Part shown: one piece after another, positions 9,069-17,670 of the stretch
How the letters are laid out: each line of letters starts with the position of its first letter
Numbering within the stretch: the stretch's first letter is position 1
Source: Gemmatimonadota bacterium
Lineage (GTDB): Bacteria > JAAXHH01
Reading direction: 5' to 3'
Length of the DNA: 64,000 nt
Assembly: GCA_009841265.1 (NCBI GenBank)
Contig: VXMB01000009.1
Span: 665,911-729,910, forward strand
Translations under genes and position numbers: made by a program
The notes under the pieces: model-generated
Told to the model about the DNA's origin: nothing
The model's database searches: none
Seen by the model: the letters and a program-made list of their open reading frames with translations, nothing else

Positions 9069-9099
9069 GGTTACTTCATTCGGCCCGAGGTTACTTCAT
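9069..9099 (+). repeat. 11-bp direct repeat at a gene end
   Basis: GGTTACTTCAT occurs at 9069-9079 and again at 9089-9099, 20 bp apart. The second copy contains the stop codon and last residues of the HpcH/HpaI gene, so the first looks like a duplicated 3' end. Confidence 0.5.
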
Positions 9100-9846
9100 C
9101 GCCGCGACCCGGTCCCAGTAGGCTTTGGCGCCGGCCCGGAGCCAGTGGTCATACACGGTGAAGAAGAACCGGACGCCGATCTCGGCGTGTGCTTCGAAGG
9201 TCTCGTCGCCTACGAGCGACCCGGCGTTCCGGCCGGCCGCGACGATCCGCGCCAGGGTATCGGATACCACCTTCTTCACTTCGGGGCGGTACATCTCTCC
9301 GGGATAGCCCATGGTCTGGGCCAGGTCGCCCGGGGCGACGAAGAACACGTCGATGTGGTCCACGGCGAGGATCTCGTCCAGGTTCTCCACGGCCTCGATT
9401 TCCTCGATGAGGACGATGACGAGGATCTCATCGTTCACCTTCGCAATGAACTCGCTGTTCTCGGTGCCGTAACCGCGCCGATTGAAGTACATGCCCCGCA
9501 TGCCGGCCGGGGCGAACCGGCTGGCCCGTACCACCCGTTCCGCCGCCTCGGCGCTGCTCACGTGGGGGACGACAAGCCCGCTGACGCCACAGTCCAGCGT
9601 ACGGCCGATCAACCCGGTCTCGTTGGCGTGCACCCGCATTACCGACGCCATGTTCCACAGGTCGCATGCCCGCGATACGTCTCCGATCCGGTCGAAGGTG
9701 ATGTCCCCGTGTTCTCCCTCGATCCAGTAGCCGTCGAAACCGAACTGCCCCATGAAATCGATGGAATTCGCCGTATGGCTGTGGCCGCCGACCACGTGGG
9801 CGACTTCGCCGGCCCGCAGTTTTTCCAGCACCCTGTTTCCTCGCAT
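9091..9846 (-). CDS. HpcH/HpaI aldolase family protein
   Basis: A 251-residue class II (metal-dependent) aldolase of the HpcH/HpaI/citrate-lyase-beta superfamily, which makes or splits C-C bonds between pyruvate-type enolates and aldehydes. Family signatures include GYWIEGEHGD, the VSGLVVPHVSSAEAAE segment and the metal-ligand stretch FFVAPGDLAQ. The ATG at 9846 follows AAGGAG. It is divergent from the two aminotransferases at 10.1-12.5 kb and may supply or consume a 2-oxo acid for them. The substrate is unknown; 2-dehydro-3-deoxy-glucarate aldolase is one option. Confidence 0.87.
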   Translation of the reverse strand: MRGNRVLEKLRAGEVAHVVGGHSHTANSIDFMGQFGFDGYWIEGEHGDITFDRIGDVSRACDLWNMASVMRVHANETGLIGRTLDCGVSGLVVPHVSSAEAAERVVRASRFAPAGMRGMYFNRRGYGTENSEFIAKVNDEILVIVLIEEIEAVENLDEILAVDHIDVFFVAPGDLAQTMGYPGEMYRPEVKKVVSDTLARIVAAGRNAGSLVGDETFEAHAEIGVRFFFTVYDHWLRAGAKAYWDRVAAMK

Positions 9847-10001
9847 CGGCCTTGATTCTCCTTTTCAATAACCGGTCTGAAACGGACTTCCGTCAACAAC
9901 CCGGCATGCTGATACTCTAAGGTGGATGACCAACCTGGACAAGTTAGGTGGTAACCCAGCATAGACAAGGCTTTTATGCCGGTGAAACGGGTCGTATCGT
10001 C

Positions 10002-10030
10002 TTGACACCACAGGGGGGCGACTTTAGAAT
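10002..10030 (+). promoter_or_regulatory. Sigma-70-type promoter for the aminotransferase pair
   Basis: TTGACA at 10002-10007, a 17-bp spacer and TAGAAT at 10025-10030 (five of six consensus bases). The leader to the ATG at 10089 is about 50 bases. A hairpin-like sequence (ACCAACCT with AGGTGGT, 9927-9952) lies upstream and could be an operator. Confidence 0.62.
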
Positions 10031-10088
10031 AGACGGGTTGTCTTGTATCGGTCGGCAACCCGTCCATTCACGCTATCCGGGACTACCC

Positions 10089-11297
10089 ATGACCACACCC
10101 ACGCATCCCATCACTGCCGAAGAAGCGGCCTATTGGTCGGAGATCCGGAAACAGTTCTACCTGATGGACGACGTGACCTATCTGCAGGGCGGAACGGTAG
10201 GCCCTTCCGCCAGGCCGGTCATCGAACGCATCATCGAACTCATGCGGGAATTCGAGGCGGATCCGCTGAACCGACGGCACGGAGACTTGCTCAGGCCCCT
10301 GGTGGAGGCATCCAGGGAGAAGCTGGCCAGGTTCGTGGGGACGACCCCGGACCGGATCGCCCTCGTGCTGAACACGACGATGGGCATGAACATACCCGGC
10401 CAGGGCCTGATCTGGGAACGGGGCAGCGACGTGCTGCTCAGCGACCAGGAATACCCCGCCGTCCGTGCCCTGTGGACATGGCTGGCCGAGCGGGACGGCC
10501 TGAACCTGAACTATGTTTCCCTGCCCATTCCGCCGTCCTCGCCACAGGACATCGTGGACGCCTATTCGGCGGGCATCACGGAGAATACCAGCGTCGTGAT
10601 CTTCAGTCACGTGTATTTCACGACCGGACTGGTGGCTCCCATCACGGAACTGACCCGCCTGGCCCATGCCCACGGGGCCGTGGCCATGGTGGACGGCGCA
10701 CACGCCGTGGGGATGGTTCCCCTGGACCTGTCCGAAGTCGGATGCGACTTCTACGCCAGCAGCTCCCACAAGTGGCTGCTGGCGCCGAAGGGCGTGGGGT
10801 TCCTCTACATGGACGAAAAGTACCAGAACCGGATCCGGCCCGTGATTATCGGCCACAACATGCGCGAAACCGATTCGGCCAGCCGCTACGACGTGAACGG
10901 GACCCGGGACCTGACCCACCACGCGGGCCTGGGAGACGCCATCGACTACCAGGAGGAAATCGGCTGGGATAGCAGGATCCGGCCCTACTGCCTCGGCCTG
11001 GCGCGGTACCTGAAAGCCCAGGCGGTCGAGCGGATAAGGGGGGCCCGTCTCACGATCCCGATGGATGAATCCATGTCCGGGTTCATTTCCAGTTTCTCGA
11101 TCGAAGGCATCGACCTGTCGAAGGTATGCCAGTATCTCTGGAGCGACTACAAGATCGAGGTCACCGCCCTCGGGGTGGATGGCCAGTCGTTCTTCAGGGT
11201 ATCCACCCATTTCTACGATTCCTACGACGACATAGACCGGTTCATCAGCGCGATCAACGAAATCATCGCGAAGTATCCCGACGTGAAACTGGATTGA
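10089..11297 (+). CDS. Class V aminotransferase (cysteine desulfurase/epimerase-like fold)
   Basis: A 402-residue PLP enzyme of aminotransferase class V. The PLP-aspartate lies in VAMVDGAHAVG and the Schiff-base lysine in SSHKWLLAPKG. The N-terminal YLQGGTVGPSARPV and the YPAVRALW segment resemble isopenicillin-N epimerase-like and CsdA-like proteins rather than transaminases. The ATG at 10089 was chosen; the in-frame extension upstream would run through the promoter. It is followed after 8 bp by a second, different class V enzyme. Reaction unassigned. Confidence 0.85.
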   Translation: MTTPTHPITAEEAAYWSEIRKQFYLMDDVTYLQGGTVGPSARPVIERIIELMREFEADPLNRRHGDLLRPLVEASREKLARFVGTTPDRIALVLNTTMGMNIPGQGLIWERGSDVLLSDQEYPAVRALWTWLAERDGLNLNYVSLPIPPSSPQDIVDAYSAGITENTSVVIFSHVYFTTGLVAPITELTRLAHAHGAVAMVDGAHAVGMVPLDLSEVGCDFYASSSHKWLLAPKGVGFLYMDEKYQNRIRPVIIGHNMRETDSASRYDVNGTRDLTHHAGLGDAIDYQEEIGWDSRIRPYCLGLARYLKAQAVERIRGARLTIPMDESMSGFISSFSIEGIDLSKVCQYLWSDYKIEVTALGVDGQSFFRVSTHFYDSYDDIDRFISAINEIIAKYPDVKLD

Positions 11298-11305
11298 ACG
11301 TGCCC

Positions 11306-12475
11306 ATGACCCGTCCGAAATTGTTGCTGCCCGGTCCCATCGATATCTGGGAGGAAACCCTGGAGGCGCTCAGCCAACAGGTTTTGCCTCACTACGGTGA
11401 AGACTTCGGACCCATCTACGAAGAAACCGTATCGATGCTCCGGACCATTTTCCAGACCCGCAACGACGTGATCATCATGACGGCCCCCGGTTCGGGCGCG
11501 CTCGACGCCGGACTCAGTAGTCTCTTCCAGCCCGGGGAACAGGTGGCGGTGGTAACCAACGGACCCTTCGCCAATCGCCTCGTCGAAATCCTGAAGGCCT
11601 TCCGTAGCGAGGTCATAGCCGTGGACGACCCCTGGGGCGAGCCCGGCGATCCGGACAAAATGCGTAGCGCCCTGGAACGTCACCCCCAGGCCGCCGGCCT
11701 GGTCGTGGTCGCCAATGACACCGGCACGGGCGTGCGGAATCCGCTGGAGGCCTACGCCGGCCTGGCCCGCGAATTCGACCTGCCCTTTTTCGTGGACGGC
11801 GTGTCGGCCCTGGGAGGCTACGACATCCCCGTGGACGAACTGGGGATCGACGTGGCCGTGACCTCCTCCAACAAGGCCCTGGAGACCGCGCCCGGACTGG
11901 GCATCCTGTCGGTCAGCGACCGGGCGTGGGATATCATACGCACGAAGGACAGTGGGCACCGCGGCTGGTACTACGACCTCGCCGTCTGGAAGCGGGCGTC
12001 CGAATCTTCGGGCGAGCATCCCTATCCCACGACGCAGGCCAGCAGCCTGATCGTCTCCCTGCATGCCAGCCTGAAGAGAATCCTGCACCGGGAGACGCTG
12101 GAAGGCCACTGGGCCCGGTACGCGTGGGCCCGATCCGTGGTCCGCGCCGGCTTGCGCGCGGTGGGGTGCACGCCTATCGTGGCCGATGCCGCCGCGTCCT
12201 GTACGGTGACCACCTTCCGGGTCCATCCGGACGTGTCCGAAGCCGCGGAACTGCGCACCTACCTGCTCCGCAACCACGGGTTCCTGGCGGCCCAGGCCAT
12301 GGGAGAATTCGCCCGGGACGCACTGCGCGTTGGACACATGGGAAAGGCTGGTTCGCGGAAGTACATCGAACCCTTCCTGCTCGGGATGGAGGATTTCTTC
12401 CGCACGGTCAAGGACCACGACCTGCCGCGGGGATGCAGCCTGGACGGATTGCGCCGGTCCGGGATTTCCTACTGA
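11306..12475 (+). CDS. Class V aminotransferase, alanine-glyoxylate / serine-pyruvate type
   Basis: A 389-residue PLP-dependent transaminase. It starts with the family N-terminus LLLPGPIDI, shows the PLP aspartate in FFVDGVSALGGYDI and the lysine in SSNKALETAPGLG, and ends with the usual small domain (MGEFARDALRVGHMG). These place it with alanine-glyoxylate, serine-pyruvate or aminoethylphosphonate transaminases. It starts 8 bp after the previous gene, with an alternative GTG at 11300, so both are translated from one mRNA. Glyoxylate or another 2-oxo acid is a likely acceptor. Confidence 0.87.
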   Translation: MTRPKLLLPGPIDIWEETLEALSQQVLPHYGEDFGPIYEETVSMLRTIFQTRNDVIIMTAPGSGALDAGLSSLFQPGEQVAVVTNGPFANRLVEILKAFRSEVIAVDDPWGEPGDPDKMRSALERHPQAAGLVVVANDTGTGVRNPLEAYAGLAREFDLPFFVDGVSALGGYDIPVDELGIDVAVTSSNKALETAPGLGILSVSDRAWDIIRTKDSGHRGWYYDLAVWKRASESSGEHPYPTTQASSLIVSLHASLKRILHRETLEGHWARYAWARSVVRAGLRAVGCTPIVADAAASCTVTTFRVHPDVSEAAELRTYLLRNHGFLAAQAMGEFARDALRVGHMGKAGSRKYIEPFLLGMEDFFRTVKDHDLPRGCSLDGLRRSGISY

Positions 12476-12514
12476 AGATCCGAATTCCGGTGGAGATCCG
12501 GATGTCCCGGGAGA

Positions 12515-13900
12515 TCAAGATGCCTGGGGTCCGCCCTCGGTGTGCTCGCCGGACGTCTTCCGTGGCGGCGTGAGGGAAAGCACCGTGTCCGTGAGGGACT
12601 GGTCGAGGGGATAGCGGTAGGACGTCCGGTAGTACTGCAGGAGGTCCCGGGACAGTGCGTTCAGCGGATCCACACTCTGGAAGCGGTCGGGGAGCGGTCC
12701 CGGATGGTACAGGACGTTCAGGAGGGAACGCAGGGGTATGTCCTCCGGCGAGGTAGCCGGCGTGTAGGTGATGTGGTACCCCAATTTGCGCGAGAGCAGT
12801 CCTGAATCCACGTAGGCCGACAGCATCTCGTCAAGTACGTTCTCCGGCGCCCCAGTCTGCCCGGATAGCCGGTCCAGCCTGGTCGGCCTGTTTTCTTCCA
12901 CGAAATTGCGGATGATATAGAGGAAGGCGAGGACGTTGATGTAGCTTCGCAGCGCCGTCCCGTGGACCCGCTCCGATTGCCGCCACTCCATGATACCCAC
13001 GTTCTGGATGGAATAGGCCAGGATCGCTCCGAGCAGCAGGATCACCCAGCCGAGATAGAGCCAGATCAGAAAGATCGGCAGGGCGGCGAAACCCGCGAAC
13101 AGGATCTCTCGCGCACCCGCCTGCGTCGTGTCCGTAATCAACTGGGCGAATAACCGGTTGAGCAGAATCCAGCCGCATCCCGAAATCATGCCGCCGACCA
13201 GGGCGGCCCGGATGGAAACCCGGGTATTCGGCACCGACCAGATGATGAGGGAAAAGAAGAATCCGATCAGCAGGACGGACAGGGGCGAGAAACCCGCGAT
13301 CCTTTCGAAGTTGGCCAGTAAGGCAATGCTGTTCGACGATCCCATGAAAGTCACGACGCCTATGGTGATCAGCGGTCCGATGAGCAGCAATGCCAGGTAG
13401 CTCACCAGGCGCTGTCTCCAGCTTCGCATGCGCCGCACGTGCCAGATGTCGTTGTAGGATTCCTCGATATTCGCCAGGATGCCCAGCACGGCGAACAGGA
13501 GCACCACCAAACCGATGTATCCCAGTGTGCCGGTCTGGGCGTTGGCCAGGAAATCCATAATCTGCGTGGCCACGACGTCGCCGTCACTTCCCAGGGGACT
13601 CAGCCATTCCCTCAGGGTTGGTTCGAAGTCCACGTAGAGTCCCAGGCTCTGGTACACGGTGAATACGATGGCGAGTAAAGGGACCAGGGCCAGCAGGCTC
13701 GAGAAGGTCAGGGCCGAGGCCCGGGTCAGCAGGCGGTCCTCCCAGAACTGGTGATACAGGAAGATGACAGACTTGGCGACGCGCACGAGGAGCGCGTGCA
13801 GCCTGGAAAGACCCCGCGTGTTGATATGCCAGATCTCGGTGCCGATGAACCGGCTCGCCTTGCGCAGGCTGCTTATGACGCGGGTAATACCTGGATGCAC
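12515..13900 (-). CDS. YihY/BrkB family inner-membrane protein
   Basis: A 461-residue protein of the YihY (formerly RNase BN/BrkB) family. Six helices lie roughly between residues 60 and 320, starting with the family segment FWEDRLLTRASALTFSSLLALVPLL and including YNDIWHVRRMRSW. A soluble C-terminal tail of about 130 residues follows, longer than in the shortest family members. Older RNase and virulence annotations are not supported; a role in lipid transport has been proposed for the family. It is the last gene of an operon with MgtE and the transglycosylase, 16 bp after mgtE. Confidence 0.85.
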   Translation of the reverse strand: MHPGITRVISSLRKASRFIGTEIWHINTRGLSRLHALLVRVAKSVIFLYHQFWEDRLLTRASALTFSSLLALVPLLAIVFTVYQSLGLYVDFEPTLREWLSPLGSDGDVVATQIMDFLANAQTGTLGYIGLVVLLFAVLGILANIEESYNDIWHVRRMRSWRQRLVSYLALLLIGPLITIGVVTFMGSSNSIALLANFERIAGFSPLSVLLIGFFFSLIIWSVPNTRVSIRAALVGGMISGCGWILLNRLFAQLITDTTQAGAREILFAGFAALPIFLIWLYLGWVILLLGAILAYSIQNVGIMEWRQSERVHGTALRSYINVLAFLYIIRNFVEENRPTRLDRLSGQTGAPENVLDEMLSAYVDSGLLSRKLGYHITYTPATSPEDIPLRSLLNVLYHPGPLPDRFQSVDPLNALSRDLLQYYRTSYRYPLDQSLTDTVLSLTPPRKTSGEHTEGGPQAS

Positions 13901-13916
13901 GGTTGATATCCCTTTT

Positions 13917-15290
13917 TCAGACCAGTTTTGGCAACATGAACTGCGCCAGGCTCAACAGGAGAAAGAAGCCGCACATGTCCGTTACCGTCGTGAGCATGGG
14001 GCCTGACGCCAGTGCGGGATCGGCCTTTATCGCCCGAAGTGCCAGGGGAATGCATCCTCCCAGACACGCCGCCAGCAACGTGTTGGCCGCCAGGGCGATA
14101 CCAACAACGAGGCCCAGGTAGGGATTTCCCTGCCACAAAAGGGTGGCGCCGGCGAGCAATGCGCCGAGGACCACGCCGTTCATGAGGCCGACGGAGGCCT
14201 CCCTGGCGAGGACGCGCAGAATCTCCCCGGGCCGTACGAGCCCCAGGGCCAGTTCCCGGATGCTCACCGCGACCGCCTGGTTGCCCGAGCACCCGCTCAT
14301 GTCCGAAATAATGGGTAGAAAGACCGCGAGGATGATCGCCGCTTCCAGCGTGTCCTGGTACAGGACGATGACGCTCGCGGCCAGGATGTTCAGGACGACG
14401 TTGACGCTGAGCCAGGACAACCGACGCGAGGACCTCGTCAGGACGGGCATGCTGCGCAGTTCCTCTCCGCCCACGATGCCGCTGGTCTTGAGGAACTCGC
14501 TTTCGGTCTGTTCCGTCAGTTTTTCCTGCACGTCCGCGGCCCGTACCACGCCGACCAGCCTGCCTGCTTCGTTCGTGACCGGCAGCCCGAGGTAGGTGTA
14601 GGTTTCGAAGAGGTCGCGCATCTGCTCGAGCGGGGTAAGCACGTTGACGCGCACGGGATCTTCCACCATGATTTCGGTGAGTCGCTGTGCGGGCAGGGCC
14701 ATCAGCACGTCACGCAGCCGCAGCACGCCCGACAGCTTCGCCCCGTCCGATACGTACAGGTACTGCACGTCGTAACCGACGTATTCGTCGTGGCGGTTCC
14801 GCAGGTCCTCGATCACGTCCTGCACGGAAAAGTCAACGGGATAGGATACAAACTCGGTCAGCATGATCCCGCCGGCCGTTTCGTCCGGATATTGCAGCAA
14901 TTGCCGGACTTCCTCGGCCCTTTCGTCCGGCATCGCCTCGAGAATGGCTTCCGCTTCCTCTTCCTTTAGATCTCCAAGCAGATCGGCCTGGGCGTCGCTG
15001 TACATCTCGTCCACGATCGCCGCGGCGTCGGCGGGTGAAAGGTCCTCGATCAGGTCGACGGCCTGCACGTCCTCGATGCGGTCGATCAACTCCGCCGCAT
15101 CCTGGGGCGACAGGAGGCCGAGCAGCCGGGTGTGTTCTTCCTGGCTCAGACGCGAGACGGCCCGTGCCAGTTCGGTGGCCGTAAGCGATCCGATGTAGGA
15201 TGGCAGCACGTGCCGCGATTCGGCCTGGATGAGCGCCTGAAGATGCTGCCAGGGTTCCTTGCGGGTCGGGTCTTGGACGTCGGAATTCAT
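13917..15290 (-). CDS. mgtE: Magnesium transporter MgtE
   Basis: A 457-residue Mg2+ channel. The helical MgtE_N domain (about residues 20-135, repeated DAAELID / DAAAIVDE motifs), a CBS pair (about 140-265, with YLYVSDGAKLSGVLRLRD and GLPVTNEAGRLVGVV) and five membrane helices (about 300-455, with the pore motif PIISDMSGCSGNQAV) are all in order. The ATG at 15290 is preceded by GGAG; upstream in-frame sequence is non-coding in character. The CBS/N domains normally close the pore when cytosolic Mg2+ is high. It is 19 bp downstream of the transglycosylase gene. Confidence 0.95.
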   Translation of the reverse strand: MNSDVQDPTRKEPWQHLQALIQAESRHVLPSYIGSLTATELARAVSRLSQEEHTRLLGLLSPQDAAELIDRIEDVQAVDLIEDLSPADAAAIVDEMYSDAQADLLGDLKEEEAEAILEAMPDERAEEVRQLLQYPDETAGGIMLTEFVSYPVDFSVQDVIEDLRNRHDEYVGYDVQYLYVSDGAKLSGVLRLRDVLMALPAQRLTEIMVEDPVRVNVLTPLEQMRDLFETYTYLGLPVTNEAGRLVGVVRAADVQEKLTEQTESEFLKTSGIVGGEELRSMPVLTRSSRRLSWLSVNVVLNILAASVIVLYQDTLEAAIILAVFLPIISDMSGCSGNQAVAVSIRELALGLVRPGEILRVLAREASVGLMNGVVLGALLAGATLLWQGNPYLGLVVGIALAANTLLAACLGGCIPLALRAIKADPALASGPMLTTVTDMCGFFLLLSLAQFMLPKLV

Positions 15291-15309
15291 GGAAAGCTCC
15301 GACTGCGGG

Positions 15310-17493
15310 CTATTCCGGGATGGCGAGTCCGGTCGTGGTGTCGTGCTGGGCCGGGCGGTCCTGGCGGACCGGTCTAAGCGGACCGTCGAGCGCGAGTGGT
15401 TCCGGGTGGGTTGATTCGTCGGTTCGAACCGGGTCGGCCGAGGCGAGTACTTCCAGGTAGGCGTCATAGTACTGCTGGATGTTCTCGACGTAATGTACCG
15501 GCTGTCCACCCCGGCAGAAACCGTACCGGGCCCGGCTGTAATACTCAGGCCTGGAAAGGAGCAGCATGGCTTCTTCGACGTTTCCGAACCACCGGTTGCT
15601 GTCCCACCCCTTCTCCCTGGCCAGGCGGCGGGCGTCGAGGAGATGGCCGTATCCGACATTGTAGGACGCGAGCGCGAAGTGCACACGTGTCTCCATCGGC
15701 AGTTTCGGGTCGAACCGGCCCAGGAGATGGTCCATGTACTTGACACCGGCATGGATGCCTTCCTCCGGGTCATGCAGTTCGGTGAATCCCATCTGCTCTC
15801 CCGTGGCCGGCATCACCTGCATGAGTCCCTGGGCGCCTACCCAGCTCACGGCGTCGGGATCGAACCTGGATTCCTGGTACATCTGCGCGGTAACAAGGCG
15901 CCAGTCCTGGCCGTAATGACCGGCGTACTTCTTTACGTGGTCGTCGAATGGCGACAACTGTCCGCTCAGGTCGACCCGCAGCGAGTCCTTGGCCTTGGCG
16001 ATGGTACGTATGTTCTCGAAGTACTTCTTTCGCATCAGGTTGAAGAACAGTCCCCGCTTCTCTTGGCGGATGTACTGGTCGAGGGCTGCGAGAAGCGCGG
16101 AATTATCCTTGCGCACGGCCCATCCCAGGGACGCGGGCCCTATGCTGAACGCGGCCTTCAGGTCATGTCCGTATGCCTGTTCCACTTCCAGCAGATTCGA
16201 GTCTGCCAGGGTCACGTCGTAGGTGCCGTCCTCGACACCGAACAAGATTTCCTCCGTCTCGACGTCGCCCGGCAGCTCGACGATCTCCAGGCCTTCCACG
16301 GAATCGGCGGCGTCGCGAAGCGGCGCGAGAAACGATGAACTGCCACGGACGTGCACCGATCGTCCGGCGAGATCTCCGAAGCCTGAAATGCCCTCTTCAT
16401 CGGAGCGCACGACCACCACTTCATCCACGTCGTTATACGGCGTCGTGAATGCGGCCGCGGCCACCCGTTCTTCATTGATCGTCATGGCCGCGGCGACGAC
16501 GTCTCCCTTGCCCTCGTTCAGGTAGTCGAGCAGTTTGGCGTGGTCGTCCGGTATGACGATTTCCAGCCGCAGGTCGTTCCGCCTGGCGAATTCTTTCAGG
16601 AGTTCGTATTCGTAGCCGACCTGCATGCCGCGGTGGATGAAGTAGGTAAGCGCGTTGTTTCGCGTGATCATGCGCAGCCGGCCGCGTTTCTTCAATCCGT
16701 CCAGGTCATCGGTGTACACGCGCTCACGGGTGGGCGATATCTGCCGGGCAAGCAGGATCTCGTCGACTTTCTCCTTGAGCTCATCGTCCCCCGGCCGCAT
16801 CAGCAGGACGACCTCACGGTTTTCCGAAAGCGCAAGCGGCGCGGCCAGCTCGTCGTACGCGGTCGCCACGGCGTACCACAGGTTGTTGTCGCAGACCGTC
16901 GCCTCGTACTCGCCGCGGGCGACCCCGTCGATGATGCTTTCCGTCAGCAGGGTTTCAGGTACGGTGTCTATACGCAGACCGGGCGCCTGCTTCTGCAATT
17001 CCAGCAGCGTCTGGTAGTACGAACTGGACGCTCGAACGCTGATCGCCATACCGTTCAGATCACCGAGACTGTCCGGGACGCTTTCGCCGGCGGGGACGAT
17101 CAGGTATTCATCTACAAAGTGATAGGGCACGGAAAAGGCCGTTTTCTCCATCCGCTCCGGTGTATCCGTGAGATTCGCGGCGATGAGGTCTCCTTCGCCC
17201 ATCAGGAGCTTGTCGACCATGGACTGGTGATCCTCGACGGTGACGAGCCGCAACTTCAGTTTCAGCGATTCGGCTATGCCCCGTGCGATGTCATGGTCGA
17301 GCTCGACCGGTTCCGCGTTACGGGGCAAATGGTCGACAGCGTCCGGCCGGACGATGACGCGGACGACGCCGCGCGACTGGAGCTCAGGAAGATCGCCCGT
17401 GTACTTGGGCGGTTCAGGAATTCCGGAACCATCGCAAAGCACGGCGGTCAATCCGATGAATACGGCCGTCAAAAACAGGACTATGGCGCGCAT
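15310..17493 (-). CDS. MltF-like lytic transglycosylase with two sensor (SBP_bac_3) domains
   Basis: A 727-residue exported protein. A signal sequence (residues 1-20) is followed by two consecutive type-3 solute-binding domains (about 39-262 and 268-492), each with its own start motif (RGVVRVIVRPD; RGRLRMITRNN). A C-terminal SLT transglycosylase domain follows (about 512-685) with catalytic E541 in YQESRFDP and the AQGLMQVMPATG motif. Ordinary MltF has one such sensor domain and about 500 residues. GGAGG precedes the ATG at 17493. C20 is not in a good lipobox. It heads an operon with mgtE and the YihY gene. Peptidoglycan cleavage gated by muropeptide or amino-acid binding is inferred. Confidence 0.9.
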   Translation of the reverse strand: MRAIVLFLTAVFIGLTAVLCDGSGIPEPPKYTGDLPELQSRGVVRVIVRPDAVDHLPRNAEPVELDHDIARGIAESLKLKLRLVTVEDHQSMVDKLLMGEGDLIAANLTDTPERMEKTAFSVPYHFVDEYLIVPAGESVPDSLGDLNGMAISVRASSSYYQTLLELQKQAPGLRIDTVPETLLTESIIDGVARGEYEATVCDNNLWYAVATAYDELAAPLALSENREVVLLMRPGDDELKEKVDEILLARQISPTRERVYTDDLDGLKKRGRLRMITRNNALTYFIHRGMQVGYEYELLKEFARRNDLRLEIVIPDDHAKLLDYLNEGKGDVVAAAMTINEERVAAAAFTTPYNDVDEVVVVRSDEEGISGFGDLAGRSVHVRGSSSFLAPLRDAADSVEGLEIVELPGDVETEEILFGVEDGTYDVTLADSNLLEVEQAYGHDLKAAFSIGPASLGWAVRKDNSALLAALDQYIRQEKRGLFFNLMRKKYFENIRTIAKAKDSLRVDLSGQLSPFDDHVKKYAGHYGQDWRLVTAQMYQESRFDPDAVSWVGAQGLMQVMPATGEQMGFTELHDPEEGIHAGVKYMDHLLGRFDPKLPMETRVHFALASYNVGYGHLLDARRLAREKGWDSNRWFGNVEEAMLLLSRPEYYSRARYGFCRGGQPVHYVENIQQYYDAYLEVLASADPVRTDESTHPEPLALDGPLRPVRQDRPAQHDTTTGLAIPE

Positions 17494-17556
17494 CGACACA
17501 CCCTTCCTCCATCTTGATGTTACCCGTTCCCGGCATCCCAGCCAGGGGACCTCAAC

Positions 17557-17585
17557 TTGACAGTCCACGGGCCATACGTTAAGAT
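17557..17585 (+). promoter_or_regulatory. Sigma-70-type promoter for the MscS channel gene
   Basis: TTGACA at 17557-17562, a 17-bp spacer and TAAGAT at 17580-17585, the same box pair and spacing as at 3815. The leader to the ATG at 17671 is about 80 bases. Confidence 0.6.
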
Positions 17586-17670
17586 AACAGCCCTTGAAAT
17601 ATATGCATCGGCGCCGGCGATGCGACAAAAAAATGCCGGAAGTACCGGCCCTGGCGGGAAGGAACGGACT

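Noticed and set aside
12515..13900. Ribonuclease BN
   Set aside because: The YihY/BrkB family was once mislabelled RNase BN; the protein is an integral membrane protein without nuclease motifs.
13917..15773. Long N-terminal extension of MgtE
   Set aside because: Residues upstream of 15290 overlap the transglycosylase gene and lack MgtE character; the ATG at 15290 has its own GGAG.
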